Source: Diploptera punctata
Taxonomy: Eukaryota > Arthropoda > Insecta > Blattodea > Blaberidae
DNA length: 64,000 nucleotides
Assembly (NCBI GenBank): GCA_030220185.1
Contig: JASPKZ010007286.1
Coordinates: 744,001-808,000, forward strand
Reading direction: 5' to 3'
Within the stretch, counting starts at the first letter, position 1. Each line of letters begins with the position of its first letter. The notes below the pieces were generated by a model. The model was given only the letters and a program-made list of their open reading frames with translations. It was not told the DNA's origin and made no database searches. Made by a program: the position numbers and the translations under genes. Of the stretch, positions 47,001-58,870 are shown one piece after another.

Positions 47001-50000
47001 TGACTCCCATTTGGGGCATGAGTTAAATAGTCTCTGATATTATAAAACAATATTTAATTTTAGGAAGTTATATTTTGAGGTTATTTTAATTATATTATTT
47101 TTGGTCTGGACATCTTACCTCAATATTAATGTTGATTTGTTCTTGGACATGTTTCAAAACAATTCTCTGTTTTATCTTCATAAAACAGAGAATTGTTTTG
47201 AAACATGTCCAAGAACAAATCAACATTAATATTGAGGTAAGATGTCCAGACCAAAAATAATATAATTATAAAACAATATTTGGATGCAAAAGATATTTTC
47301 TATATTGGAAGCCACAATGTACAACAGTTTTTAACAAATCACTTGCAGTTCTTACTAATAGCGGAAATGAATACAAAGAAAACAAAAGTAATAGCTTTTT
47401 AAGGAAAATACCCTGTACATAGGAAAATTTGTATAGATTCAAAAATACTGGAAAGAGTAAATTCATTTACCTACCTTGGATATACATTAACATATTTGGA
47501 TGAAGTAGATATAGCAAATAAAATTATTAATATTAATAAAACCATGGGGATAATAAATTCAGTGATGAAACCTTCGCTAGTCTAGAGAGATACCAGAGTA
47601 CAGTATACAAAACCTTAGCAAGACCTGCACTTTGCTACGGCAGTGAGGCATGGACTTTGAGGAAAGGAGAAGAGAGCAGGATAATTTCTAGTGAAATGAA
47701 ATTCATGAGATATACAATAGGATATACCAAATGGGATCACAAACACAATGATGATATTTTTATTATTGATTTAACATTTCTCACAGAAAGATAAATTATA
47801 TTTGAAGAGAAAAATTTTTGCCTAGACTGAGACTCGAACCCGGGACCCTTGGCTTTCCGGGCCAAGTGCTCTACCAACTGAGCTACCGAGGCGAGTTACG
47901 ATCTAGACACAAATTTTTCTCTTATATACGTTGTAATTCCCTATCGCCAAATGCTTTTGAAACCATTGCTTCTATCTTTGCAAATGGCGGCTTCTTAGTT
48001 AAGAAGACATTTATTGGGAATTTAACATTACTTTATAAAGCTAGTAAGGCTTCTAATGATGTTTTTATTATTGATTTAACATTTCTCACAGAAAGATAAA
48101 TTATATTTGAAGAGAAAAATTTCTGTGAGAAATGTTAAATCAATAATAAAAACATCATTAGAAGCCTTACTAGCTTTATAAAGTAATGTTAAATTCCCAA
48201 TAAATGTCTTCTTAACTAAGAAGCCGTCATTTGCAAAGATAGAAGCAATGGTTTCAAAAGCATTTGGCGATAGGGAATTACAACGTATATAAGAGAAAAA
48301 TTTGCGTCTAGATCGTAACTCGCCTCAGTAGCTCAATTGGTAGAGCACTTGGCCCGGAAAGCCAAGGGTCCCGGGTTCGAGTCTCGGTCTAGGCGAAAAT
48401 TTTTCTCTTCAAATACAATGATGATATCTTGAAGGAACTATGTTTAGATTCAGTCATTGAATATATACATAAATACCAGAAGAGCTGGATGAATCATTTG
48501 CGACGAATGAGTTCAGATAGAGTTCCCAAGGTCATGCTTCATTATTGTCCAACAGGGAAGAGGTCTCTGGGCCATCCAAGGATACGCTGGATACAAAATT
48601 CATGAGAGATTGTAACAGGCCTTTAGACTTGGTTGGATGAAGGAGACTAATAGTGGATTCCAATTATATCATATACTGTATTTTACAATATAAATATGTT
48701 TGTATTGGAGTACAATAAACTAGTTGTAACCGTTTAGTAGTAGGCACCACATGTGGTGGTTACGTCACCCATTGAGAGAAAGTAGGTATAGGAAGGAAGG
48801 AGAAATGAACCCCTAGGCCTCGAGTACTCTAATACCATCAGGGTCGAAAGAAAAAAGAGGTCAGTCAAGGGAGACTGGATAGAAAAGTTGAAAGAGGGAA
48901 TTGGTATGGGGAGGAGAAGTAATACCAATTCGGTCAAAAAAGAAAAACTCACCAAGCTGACCAGTGCTTGTTGGTGAGTAGCCCTTCCCTTTCGTTCATC
49001 ATGCATAAGCATGATTACTAACAGCTGCACCACGAGAAGGTGAGGGATTGGACACTAGGTTACTGTCCAGGTCGGTTCCTTTAAGCCTTCGATGGAAGGA
49101 ATTAAAGGGTCTCCTCTCTGTTAAAAACAGTAGCCTTTCCGATGGAAAGAAACCATCTCCTCCGTTGTCCAGCTTTTGTAGAAGAGACCAGCCTTTCTGC
49201 TAAATATTGGAGTGCAAGAGAGCGAATGATTTCATTATCAAGTGCTCGACATTAGATACCAACCAACCAACAATATAAATATTATTTTCAATATAATATT
49301 TACAACTCCTGATAAATATTATTCAGCCTGCTTTATATCATAGTAAAATTTGCTCTTTAAGCTTTTATTATCATCCCTTCACACTTTTATTCTGCAGTAC
49401 AGTTGTGGAGACATCTGAGCAGCAACATATTTAAATATCCATTTGCTTTATATTCACTGAAATCTTCAATGTGATTGGTTCTTAGTTTAATTTAAACATA
49501 TTTGAGGAGTAAGATGCCATTTTAATCTGTATTATAAATGTATATTAAAACCTAGTATTGAATGCACTTATTTAGGAACAAAATTAGACCATTCAGGGCG
49601 ATAACACAGTGAAAATTAAAAATAGAATCGCACAAACAAAACAAGCAATAAATGCTTTAAGCTCTGTTCGGTTGAGCAAAAATATTACAAAAAATAGAAA
49701 ATTACAAATATATCAAACCATAATTCAGAGCATTTTAACATATGGTGCTGAAGTCTGGCAAATTCCTACCAGGGAAATGAAAGAATTTTAAGTACAGAAA
49801 TGGATGTTTTAAGAAGATCAGCTGAAAAATCTAGAATGGATAAAATATGAAATAAAGAAATAAGGGAAATTATGGGTGTAAAAGAGGAGCCGGTCATCAT
49901 AGACATTATAGAAAAGAAAAGATTACAGTGGTATGGCCATGTCAAAAGAATGCCAGAGCAAAGATTGCCTAAAATTGTTATGGAATGGATCCCAATAGGA

Positions 50001-53000
50001 AGGAGGAAGAGAAGAAGACCGAAGAAAACTTGGATAGAAAGGGTACAAGCAGCTATGAATATCAGAGGATTGGAGGAAGATCAATGGATGGACAGAGAGG
50101 AATTGCTTTGGTTTCTGGAAGATGGCAGCAGCTGCCATGATACCGGATAATGATGATCATGATGATATAAATGTATTCTTATGCCTTTCCTACAAATGAA
50201 AATATACTGAATACGTAAATTAAATATTTTTATAAATTTAATATTTAAAGGCAGTAACACTATGAGGTTTATTTTAATAATTATGAGTTAGATTTTTATG
50301 CTCAAGTCATATTTGTAGTTTTATTGGAGACCATGATTTCAGCACTCTGTGTGCCATTATCAATACTTTCTAATATTATACTTTTTTTTATAAATATTTA
50401 AAATCCAAACTATTTTGAATATTTAGAACAAACAACTCTGGATACCAGTTCAATCTCTTGATAACAGTACTTCCTATCAGCTATTAATTCATCAGCAGTT
50501 TGTCAATAAAATGCAAATTGTTGCGCTTACAGGAAATTTAAGTGACTTGGAAGATTTGAGCCCCACTCCAGGACGTCCACCTTGCTCGACATTGTTTCAA
50601 GAAGCTGCCATTTCAGCAAGAAAATATTACAAAAATCAACATGTGTATCCATACACATACCAGGGTGGCTATTTTTATCGACACAAAATGTACAAAGATG
50701 CTTTTGAAAGTTGGGCCAATGCAGCTGATGTTATAAGATTGTAAGTATAATTGTTGGCTAGTTTTATCTAATGAAAGATAATGTTTAGAATAAGGTTGAT
50801 ATATTTTTAATTAATAATTAGTAATTTGATAAAATTAACTTTTATAAGATTCATGATGTGTTCCGTTGAGGTATTATTCAAAATTAAGATATAAAATTAT
50901 GGAATATTCACCTGAAAGGTCCGTCTCCTCAACTTAATTAATTATTTAACTGTAGTGCTTTCGGGACTTGTCCCATCATCGGCAGGATTCAAAACTGGTG
51001 TTTCACTGAAGATCTGGTAGAGGGAGTTACATGTATTGGGTTCGTTTTTGTTTATCAGATTGTAGAACCCAATACATGTAACCCCCTCTACCAGATCTTC
51101 AGTGAAACACCAGTTTTGAATCCTGCCGATGATGGGACAAGTCCCGAAAGCACTACAGTTAAATAATTAATTAAGTTGAGGAGACGGACCTTTCAGGTGA
51201 ATATTCCATAATTTTATATTTTAATTTTGATAAAATTACAATTTTCCCTAATATTTTCTTTTAATTAAAAAGTTTTAATTTGTTGGTTAAATATTTTACC
51301 CATGCCTGGCCAATGTTGCAACATCCTAAAGTCCTGTAGCACATTGGTTAGGAACCACTGATTTAACGTATACATCGACTGTATAACAGTAACCTGTTGG
51401 TAAAGCATGCATATTAAAGTTATAAATCTGGTTGAATCAACCTTTTTCTCTAATAATGTATTTATTAACTTTAGGTTACTGAAAAGTCATAACTTTATTT
51501 CCTAATATTATTTTTAAATTATTTTTAGATATAACTATTCAAGAGATGATGAAGAAATTTACAAGGAATTTTTAGAAATTGCCAATGAACTGATACCACA
51601 CATAATGAAAGTTGTTAGTTCTGGACATAGTGCACGGTCAATCCTGAAAGATCCAGAATGTTTTGCCCACCTCCTCCGTTTTTATGATGGAATATGCCAA
51701 TGGGAGGAAGGTAGTCCAACTCCAGTATTGCATATTGGTTGGGCTAAACCACTTGTCAACACAATCTCCAAATTTGATGCCGATGTTCGTGCCCAGGTTA
51801 TCATTGAATGTCGTAGTAATGACTCACATGACGGATTTGATGGAAACATGATCGAACCTGAAACAGAAGGAAAAAATAATTTAGATAAAAACGAATTTCT
51901 TCTTTCAATGCTAAAAGAGGATTCTTCAAATGTAGATGATGGATTAGCCTGTAATAAGAAGAATGACTCGGCCGCAGATCCAAAGTACCTGAATAATGAA
52001 TATCTCAATAACAACAACTATTGTAAAACCAGAGAGGGTAAGTTAACATATTTTTTGTTAATTTGTTAGAGCTTGTATTTAGTTATGAATTTTTAAAACA
52101 GAAATATACGAGAGTAACCTATAGATAATAAATTAGTCTAATCTAATAAAAACTTACAAAGATTTGGTTTCAAAGTTAAAGCAAGCTTAGATCCAACTAT
52201 TGCTAAATAAATATAATAAATTTGGGAATGAGAATTAAATGAATCGTGATTTCTTCTTACCTCATACTTCTATGTTTTTTTTAAACAGCACTGCAGTATC
52301 AGTGACCATCGTCACCATCCTCAGCTGTTTTCACGACTGTCAATTTTTCTTTTGCTGGTAATTATCCAAACTGCCATCTGGTGTTCTTTTGAAGGAATTA
52401 TTTCTAAACTGCCATCTGGTGTTCTTTTGAAGGAATCATTTACTAAACTGCCATCTTGTGTTCTTTTGAAGGAATCATTTACTGAACTGCCATCTGTTGT
52501 ATTTTTGAAAAACTTCGTAATCAAGCTCGGTTTGTCTGGAATCTCGAAGTTCATGGTTCTAACATGTTTTTTTTTTTTTAATATATATCTTTTCCCAAAC
52601 TGTTAAATCAAAGGTTTGGATAGATGTTTTAAAAGTTTTGATTCTTTTTCAATTCCATGATTCTCTAATAAACTATGTGCTGCTATAGCTGATTTTTCAA
52701 TTTCTCTATTCTTTATGTTTCTGAAGTGTTCTTTTTTACGAGTTTCCAAATTTCTTTTTGTTTTTCCTATATATATCCTATTGCAATCTTTGCAATCAAT
52801 TTGATATTATATTTATTATATTAAATTTGGGAATTTTTACATTATGAGGTTTTCTTAATAAGAAATGAATCATGAATTCTTCTTACCTCATACATCTGTG
52901 TTTTTTTAACACAGAACTGCAGTATCGGGAAACATAATAAAGAAGAAATTAAAGAAATTTAAACAACAAAAAAGGTTACATGAATACACCACTCTGCAAC

Positions 53001-56000
53001 ATCTTCTTCTTCTTCCTTCCAAGTATTAGGCCAAGGCCTGTTACGTCCTATAGAATATTTTCCCTCCAGCGTTTCATAGGATGGCCCATCATCTTGGTAT
53101 ATAATTATAAACAGCTTTGGGGATCTGATTTGAACTCGTTCTTTCAAGATGGTGTTTCCAATTTAGTTGGTACTGTTTAATATATTCCAAAATTGGCGTA
53201 GTCTCAATTCTCTTAAGATATTGGTATTCCTTTTCTGATCCCATCTGGTGTAACCCGCTGTTCTGTGCATGAACAACATATTATTGCAACATAATTCCAA
53301 GAAAGATGAAAAATTCAAGAAATTTACTTACCATCCAGAAGTTCATAACAAATTTCAAAAGATTTATAAAAATTAATATAACATTGGCTCCGAGTAACAA
53401 ATTCAGCCTGGGTAATTTTCTGTTAACTAATAAAAAAGTTACCCCAGACAATAAAAAATCTGGAATTTATTAAATTAATTGCAAAGATTACAATAATGTA
53501 TATATAGGAAACACAAAAAGGAATTTAGACACTCGCAAAAAAGAATACTTTAAAAACAAAAAATTGTGAAATTGAAAAATCAGCAATAGCAGCACATAGT
53601 TAATTATAGAATCATAGAATTCAAAAAGAAGCAAAACTTTTGAAACATCTGTCTAAACCTTTGGAATTAACAGTTTGAGAAAAGATATACATTTAAAAAA
53701 CCATACTAGAACCATGAACTTCGAGGTTCCAGATGAACCAAGTTTGATTACAAAGTTCTTCAAGAGTATACCAAATGGCAGTTTAGAAAATTACCGGCAT
53801 AATAAAAAATAAACAGTTGTGAAAACAGCTGAAGATGGCAATGATATGTTTCCTGATTCTACAGTTCTATGTAAAAAAAAAAAGATGTATGAGGTAATAA
53901 GAATTCACGATTCATTTGATTCTTATTACTAAATAATTAATAACTCAAAGATATTCAGTAAATTGTTGTTTAAAATGATCAATTTTTATTAAAAACTTGC
54001 AATAATATTTGTCTTCCAGCTGCAAAAAACCTTTACACCTGCAGCCATTTAAGGCTTATAACTTCACTTTCAGTCTCAGTTTTTCGAGTAATTATGGCAT
54101 AGTTCTCTTAATAGTGATGGCAAAGCTCATGGCTAAAGAAAGCTCTTTTGACTGAGTTGAAAATGCAAGACTAAGGGTCGAATGTTTGAACGCATTAGAC
54201 AGTAAAAGGCGTTCTCTGCTGATAAAGTTTTATCCAAACACATTTTTCTTACTCAGAAATCTATTCACGCGGTAATAATTGTAAGCTACCTGACAAGGTA
54301 CCTTAAGATCGTAGCTTAAGATATAAACTTATGTGAAAATCCCGAAGGGAACCGATGATAACCGATGTAGTTTGAAATTTATCCAAGATGTTGGACCTTG
54401 AAGACTTCGATCATGTTTTCGGTATACGCGGAGAAGAGGAATTTGATAGAGTCTACCAAAGAATTCAACTGGAAGAACAGGAGAATCGGCATAATATTGC
54501 GCGTTGCAGACGTGTTTGTATACGGTATTATTTGCGGGATGCAAGCATAAATGCATTCCTCTATAGCAGACGAAAATAACGGAAGTGGTTTTATCGCTGA
54601 GAATTCTGGGTAATTCGTTGCCAATATTACAAAAACGTCAATATTCATGCATGACCGGTAAGGCAGCCGTTAATTCGATCTCAGCTCACCAGTGATTGGA
54701 AGTAATTTGAGTTACGGTCGTATGCAAATACATTAGTCTCTACTCAAATTACTTCCAATCACTGGTGAGCTGACTCACTGTGAGCAAGTGCAAAGATCAA
54801 ATTAGCTACCCACAAACTGGTCATGCATGAAAGTCGTCGTTTTCGTAACATTGGCAAGAAATTACCCAGAATTCTCAGCGATAAAACCACTTCCATTATT
54901 TTCGTCTGTTAGAGGAACGCATTTACGCTTGCGTCCCACAAATAATACAGTATACAACGACGTCTGCATTGCGCAATATTATGCCGATTCTCCGTTCTTC
55001 CAGTTGAATTCTTTGGTAGACTCTATCAAATTCCTCTTCTCCGTGTAAACCGAAAACATGATCGAAGTCTTCAAGGTCCGACATCTTGGATAAAGCAACA
55101 AGGTTTCAAACTACATCGGTTCCCTTCGGGATTCTCACGATAAGTTTCTCTCTTAAGTTACCTCGTCAGGTAGCTTACGAATTTCAACAATTATTATCGC
55201 ATGAACAGATTTCAGAGTAAGCAAAATCGTATTAGGATACAACTTTCTCAGCAGAGAATGCCTTTTATGGTCTAATGCATTCATAGATTCAACCTTAAAT
55301 GTAAAAAAAGAAAAATGGAAAAAGTATAAAATCATTAATAATAAAAAAGTTGAGTCTATTATCATTTTACCTTATATTCGTTGATTCCTTTTAGAACACG
55401 TTTCAAAACATCTCTATTCTATAATGTTCATATTATTCATTTTTAAACATCTTAATGACGGACAAATTATATTTGAAAAGAAAAATATACGTCTAGACTG
55501 GGGTTTGAACCCATGACCTTTGACTCTCTATGTCAATGCTCTATCCAAGTGAGCTACCTAGGCCTCCAATCTAAATGCATATTTTTCTCTTATACATAGT
55601 TAATTCCCTTACCCCAAATGCTACGAGCCTTTGCTACGATTTTTGAGTTAATATTTATGCCAGTTCCTCTAACCTCAATATTGAAACTGTGAATAAATTC
55701 TCTGTATTCCCCAAGATTACAATGCCATTTGTATATGCCAATATATTAGAGTTATAAGTGGCTAAATATGCACCATTTGATTGTTTTTATTTTTTTAAGT
55801 TATTTCTCCAGCAAAAAATTTAAAAAAATATAATCAATTGATTTGGCATTTACTTGATGAAAATCCATATTTCATTAAATAAAAAATATAGATGATAGCT
55901 TGTCACTTTGCCAACACCTGAATTTTATGCAAACATTGAATAATATTATTAATCTATTTGTAATTTCAATTATGGATTACAAGTTAATTAATTTAAATAT

Positions 56001-56544
56001 TTTAGGAGGTGGTGGTAATAATGCAAGGGATATAATACGAAGCCTAGAATCAAGAGTAATTGGTGAAGACTCCCGCAGGCACAAGTCTAAAACAGATGAA
56101 GAAGCCTTAGCTCCTCATCCAACCATTGCAGCTCTGACAGCTGCTTGCGGGGAGAAAATACTTAACCCTGAATACCTTCTGCAAGGAGGTGGGGAACCAT
56201 TTGTAGGAGGAGGCAGCACCAGTATCTCGGAACCTACATCACAGACAGCAAATGGATCACATATTCCAGGACCATCAAAACAAGAAGCACCCCCTAAAAC
56301 TGGAGTGAAGAAGATAGAAAATGAAGTAGAGCAGAAATCTCCTGGAAGACCAAGACTTATCCTGCGCAGTCAAAAGATGAAAGGTCTGAAAGACCTGTTA
56401 TTAGCAGAAAAGTTGAACACTCATGCTATTTCTCTACAGTTGACAGCGCAATCACAGGTGCAGGTTAGCAAGAAAGGTAGAGGAGGCCTCGATACTGACA
56501 TTACAGCTATGGGTGTCAGAGCAAAAAGAGCACGTAGAGATTAG
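43607..56544 (+). CDS. MEN1: Menin, six coding exons
   Basis: Orthologue of menin (Drosophila Mnn1), a nuclear scaffold protein that joins MLL/Trithorax-type H3K4 methyltransferase complexes and binds JunD and LEDGF in animals. Exons 43607-44024, 44105-44257, 45188-45430, 50533-50740, 51529-52037 and 56006-56544 total 2070 bases, giving 689 residues and a stop with no frame break. Typical family segments include [46 protein letters not shown] with [33 protein letters not shown] and, near the end, [14 protein letters not shown] with [10 protein letters not shown]. The last residues (RAKRARRD) are a basic nuclear-localisation-type end. Length lies between human (about 610) and Drosophila (about 760). 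Start choice: first ATG of the long frame, with MAGF near the start. Confidence 0.96.
44105..44257 (+). CDS. MEN1: MEN1 exon 2
   Basis: Runs from TCTACAG to GTAAGT and encodes (G)[17 protein letters not shown] through ETAEVTWH. The intron before it is only 80 bases. Confidence 0.95.
44515..44600 (+). repeat. tRNA-like sequence
   Basis: TTCGGTAGCATAATCGGTAG A box and GGTTCAAGTCC B box with loop ATATAAA; followed by a ttatttttct arm like T1-T4. Probably the head of another T-type element. Confidence 0.5.
44640..45075 (+). mobile_element. SINE S6, tail fragment and full copy
   Basis: A tail fragment (44640-44755) then a (TA)n run and a complete S6 (44770-45070) in MEN1 intron 2. Confidence 0.7.
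45188..45430 (+). CDS. MEN1: MEN1 exon 3
   Basis: Runs from TTGACAG to GTAAGT and encodes (G)[17 protein letters not shown] through HLTRYPMAI. The 5.1-kb intron after it holds PLE, T1, SINE and LINE copies. Confidence 0.95.
45457..45625 (-). mobile_element. PLE-D 3' end
   Basis: Reverse complement of 28450-28610, including the hammerhead-like core (gtttcggaacatagtttctg read in reverse). Confidence 0.7.
45590..45905. repeat. Inverted repeat in MEN1 intron 3
   Basis: tctcagagacaaagatagga and caatctttaatttttttt at the left return in reverse complement at 45845-45900. The loop is about 190 bases. Confidence 0.6.
45906..47038. other. MEN1 intron 3 sequence
   Basis: Contains a repeat shared with bases 1-50 (tagtggagaaaaaatgaaac at 46594-46613). 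Otherwise nothing recognised. Confidence 0.35.
47056..47264. mobile_element. PLE-A fold-back, 209 bases
   Basis: Tag, minus arm, plus arm with the turn near 47170 in the ribozyme region. attataaaacaatattt at 47039-47055 and 47265-47281 is a 17-base target-site duplication. Confidence 0.88.
47285..48655 (+). mobile_element. LINE-3 3' region split by a T1 unit
   Basis: Before the insertion: [27 protein letters not shown] and [18 protein letters not shown]. After it (48428 on): [16 protein letters not shown] and [19 protein letters not shown]. The two halves join in frame across the T1 target site. Confidence 0.8.
47758..48414. mobile_element. T1 head-to-head dimer, 657 bases
   Basis: One tRNA-like unit on minus (47820-47892), its spacer, then one on plus (48322-48394). 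acaatgatgatat at 47745-47757 and 48415-48427 is a 13-base target-site duplication. Confidence 0.88.
48725..49270. mobile_element. SINE bodies related to S3a and S1
   Basis: 48725-49020 resembles the S3a body (tcagggtcgaaagaaaaaag). 49020-49270 resembles S1 (gctgcaccacgagaaggtga). Neither has a clear LINE tail here. Confidence 0.45.
49600..50155 (+). mobile_element. LINE-4-type 3' fragment
   Basis: [29 protein letters not shown], then after breaks [20 protein letters not shown] and [18 protein letters not shown]-terminal part of an RTE/Jockey-class LINE; the tail is a TGATGATCA-type simple repeat. Confidence 0.65.
50533..50740 (+). CDS. MEN1: MEN1 exon 4
   Basis: Runs from CTTACAG to GTAAGT and encodes (G)[16 protein letters not shown] through WANAADVIR plus two bases of the next codon. 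Confidence 0.95.
50838..51225. mobile_element. PLE-G fold-back, 388 bases
   Basis: Tag (gatgtgttccgttgaggt) at left, minus arm, turn near 51063, plus arm. tttgataaaatta at 50825-50837 and 51226-51238 flanks it. It lies in MEN1 intron 4. Confidence 0.85.
51121..51160 (+). ncRNA. Hammerhead-like core (PLE-G)
   Basis: CCGATGA, T, GGGAC-AA-GTCCC, GAAAG, CA, CT, A; helix I pairs GTC with CAG through a three-base match. The mirror copy is at about 50953-50990 on minus. Confidence 0.5.
51529..52037 (+). CDS. MEN1: MEN1 exon 5
   Basis: Runs from TTTTTAG to GTAAGT and encodes (L)[14 protein letters not shown] through the conserved [18 protein letters not shown], then a less conserved Asn/Asp-rich linker that ends KTRE. 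The linker corresponds to the family's variable region. Confidence 0.94.
52215..52815 (-). mobile_element. PLE-C copy, minus, with C-terminal minisatellite
   Basis: The endonuclease C-terminus carries four to five 36-base repeats ([12 protein letters not shown] type) at about 52360-52510. Upstream it keeps TRKKEHFRN and [10 protein letters not shown]. Confidence 0.7.
52321..52554 (-). pseudogene. PLE-C endonuclease C-terminal repeats
   Basis: [16 protein letters not shown], then [34 protein letters not shown] and EHQMAV, the last after a frame change. Each repeat is 12 codons. Confidence 0.65.
52820..53935. mobile_element. PLE-C unit with nested RTE-1
   Basis: Tag (gggaatttttacattatgag), minus 3' end, then linker and endonuclease on plus to the 3' end near 53900. 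An RTE-1 3' fragment on minus (53001-53272) interrupts it. Confidence 0.65.
54171..55295. mobile_element. Large inverted dimer, possibly PIF/Harbinger-derived
   Basis: Arms of about 500 bases meet near 54730. Each arm carries the frame [20 protein letters not shown], then [13 protein letters not shown]. The RDAS-type end resembles the N-terminal region of insect HARBI1-like transposases, but that is weak. No terminal repeats or target-site duplication could be settled. Confidence 0.5.
54388..54579 (+). pseudogene. Possible transposase N-terminal fragment
   Basis: 63 codons, charged, no catalytic residues. The mirror copy sits on the minus strand of the right arm (about 54910-55090), and a third partial copy is at 27983-28110. 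Confidence 0.35.
55425..55645 (-). mobile_element. T3 tRNA-like repeat, minus
   Basis: tRNA-like part at about 55494-55566 with loop ATAGAGA (AGA, U33), B box ggtttgaaccc, between T-type arms. Inverse of 22890-23165. Confidence 0.6.
56006..56544 (+). CDS. MEN1: MEN1 exon 6 (C-terminus)
   Basis: Runs from ATTTTAG to a TAG stop. It encodes a Gly-rich start, [19 protein letters not shown], a Ser/Pro/Gly-rich linker, [21 protein letters not shown] and a basic end. The sequence before 56006 is intron even though it happens to stay open in this frame. Confidence 0.94.
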
Positions 56545-57979
56545 GATAGAGTAAATTTTAGAATGGTTCAGGTCATTCCCAGGTTATCGTGCAGTCCCAT
56601 CTTGGCCACAATGTTTTGATCAGTCAGTATGGCTTGAAAATCAGAGTACCAAAATGCTAGATGAGAATTCTATGAAAAGCCTGGTGCTGTTTTTAAGGCA
56701 TCAGAATTATTTTCTGGCAGACTGATAACTTCTGGCATTTAAGTCTCTAATTTTCTTTAATTCTTGGGAATTGAGTGACATAAATGTTAACAATAGACCA
56801 TAAATTGGCTATAAATATACAAAAGTGTAATTTTTTTTTTTAAGTGTAAAGTTTTAGTGTCATGATTTTAATTTTAAGCTAGTCTAGTTAAGAATTGTTT
56901 ACCTCATTTTAGTGACAGCAAAGCTGTGTTTTTATTTTGTCACTCTCTGCCCAAGGCACCACATCTCACAGGACGGGACTTCAAGATGTGGCAGAACCAT
57001 AGTACCACTCTGCTATCCAAAGAGTACTATTAAATCTTGCCTAAAATACCACTACAGTATACACTATATCCTACTCTTCCTCAGAAAGTCCTAACACTTT
57101 ATTTTTATCATAGATACTGTAAAAAATAAACTTTTTTCTAGTAAGGAAACACTAAGAAAGTACAAATCTGATTTTTAAAAGAACTTATCAAAAAGTATTT
57201 ACGTATCTATATTTTGTTAACTTAATGATTGTAATGATGTAAAAGCTCGACTTATTAGTAATTAAATGTGTACATGTAAATTTAACCGGGATGTATGGAT
57301 GGATCGTCAGTTTTGATACGTTAACAACTCTTTGTTGGTTTATATGTGCTCTTATGGTAAGTGTAGATATTGTCCTCCCTTACAGCTTGTTTAATGATAC
57401 GATGTTAGATTGAGAACAGTTCCCCAAAAACCTGTAAGGGCTTGTGCTGTTCGTTCCAGTTAAATTTACATATAATATACAGTGTAATCCTAAGCAGTAT
57501 TACATTTTGGGGAAGAGTTTATAAACATGTGTTAGGCCATGTTTAATAACATGTTAATATCTACAAATGTTGGGGCTTGGTATTCCAGTCATTGTGTTGG
57601 TAATGTAGAACTATTAAAACCTTGGACTCTTGTTTCCAGTGGTGATAAAACTATACCTAAGAAAGGTGAGACATAAATCTTACTCGAAGTTAAATTATAA
57701 CAATAATGTTTAGCATTTAGTAAAGTGTGAAGAAAAGATTTAACTAAGTATATGTTCTCTTTCATGGTTATGGTTGTGTTTGCTTCAGATACTAACCAAT
57801 CAAACAAGTAGGAACAGATTTTTTAGTTCCCTGGAAACATATTCAACAAATGCACATATAATATGTTACGCTTTCAGCACATACATTGCAGCACTGCTAA
57901 TTAAAGAGACTCCTATAATTGCTTTACTCTATAATAAACTCGCATCTGATTATGTTATATAACAAATATATATTCTACA
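56545..57979 (+). other. MEN1 3' UTR and downstream sequence
   Basis: No gene or repeat unit is clear here. The sequence is non-repetitive compared with its surroundings, so much of it may be 3' UTR. Candidate AATAAA signals occur, for example near 57126, but I cannot tell which is used. Confidence 0.4.
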
Positions 57980-57980
57980 G

Positions 57981-58243
57981 TTATGTAGATAGGAAATAAC
58001 ACTATGAGGTTTATTTTGATATTGTTTAATCTTTCTTCACTCACCTCATACTTCTTAACTCCCACGCATACTCGAGTTTCATCTGACTGCCATCAGAGGG
58101 CGCGGAGGTCAGTCTGCAGGATAGAAGGCCATTGGACATCAGTTGTGAACATAATACAGCATTGAGTATGTCACAAATGAAGTGACGAAACTCGAGTATG
58201 CGTAGGAGTTAAGAAGTATGAGGTGAGTGAAGGAAGATTAAAC
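57981..58243. mobile_element. PLE-B fold-back, 263 bases
   Basis: Tag at left, arms cacgcatactcgagtttc and complement, part of the C-terminal endonuclease region in the plus arm. aatatatattctacag at 57965-57980 and 58244-58259 is a 16-base duplication. Confidence 0.88.
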
Positions 58244-58499
58244 AATATATATTCTACAGGTTGTTTCTCATTGACTTTATTTTATTACATTCCACAATTT
58301 TATTGTAAAAGGTTTCATCTACATTCCTATATTTACAATGGCCATATAAATATAATAATTCACTTCTGAAGTCATATGATCAATAGATATTACTTCAAGT
58401 TTGAGGCAGAGTGGAAAGTAACAGTATTTATTAAATTTAACAATATCTCTGACTGTATCCAACTCCAAAACACCTTCAACTATTGTCTTCTTGTATCTT

Positions 58500-58870
58500 G
58501 TAAACCTATGTTTCCCTTAACAGAGATTTAGGTGCTCTCCCCCTATAGGGAAGAATTTGTACCATACTAATTTAATTACACTTGTTTTCGTATAGATGTC
58601 ATTTGAGTGGTATGTGGTCAGCGTTCTGCCTCATAGTGGCATCTAGGAAACCAAGGTAGTACTAGGATGGCAAAATTCAGTAAATTTTGCTTAGAGGCCT
58701 TTCATTCAGGCTTAAGGATCTTTTATGAGCCTGAAAATCTTCAGACTCAGGACCCACGGCTTAAAGTCCCTCCCGGAGGACCTGCTCCTTGGATTTTTCC
58801 ATCCTAAAAAATCCATTGACCCCAGCCGAGTTTGAACCTGTGACCCTCGGGACCAGTCCACCGCGGCCGA
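58500..58870 (-). mobile_element. SINE S3b, full copy
   Basis: Reads minus; the B box region is gccgagtttgaacc near 58826. Long body shared with 33525-33840 and 25650-25930. Confidence 0.65.

Noticed and set aside
5472..48394. T1 tRNA-like sequences as working tRNA-Ser(GGA) genes.
   Set aside because: C at position 33, no long variable arm, several copies with acceptor or internal changes, and all copies embedded in a mobile repeat.
52360..52510. 36-base repeats as a CRISPR array.
   Set aside because: The genome is eukaryotic, the repeats are adjacent without spacers and they lie in the endonuclease reading frame.
55900..56005. Extended start of MEN1 exon 6 from an ATG at 55900.
   Set aside because: The stretch lies upstream of a good ATTTTAG acceptor and encodes no menin-like sequence; exon 5 splices in phase to 56006.
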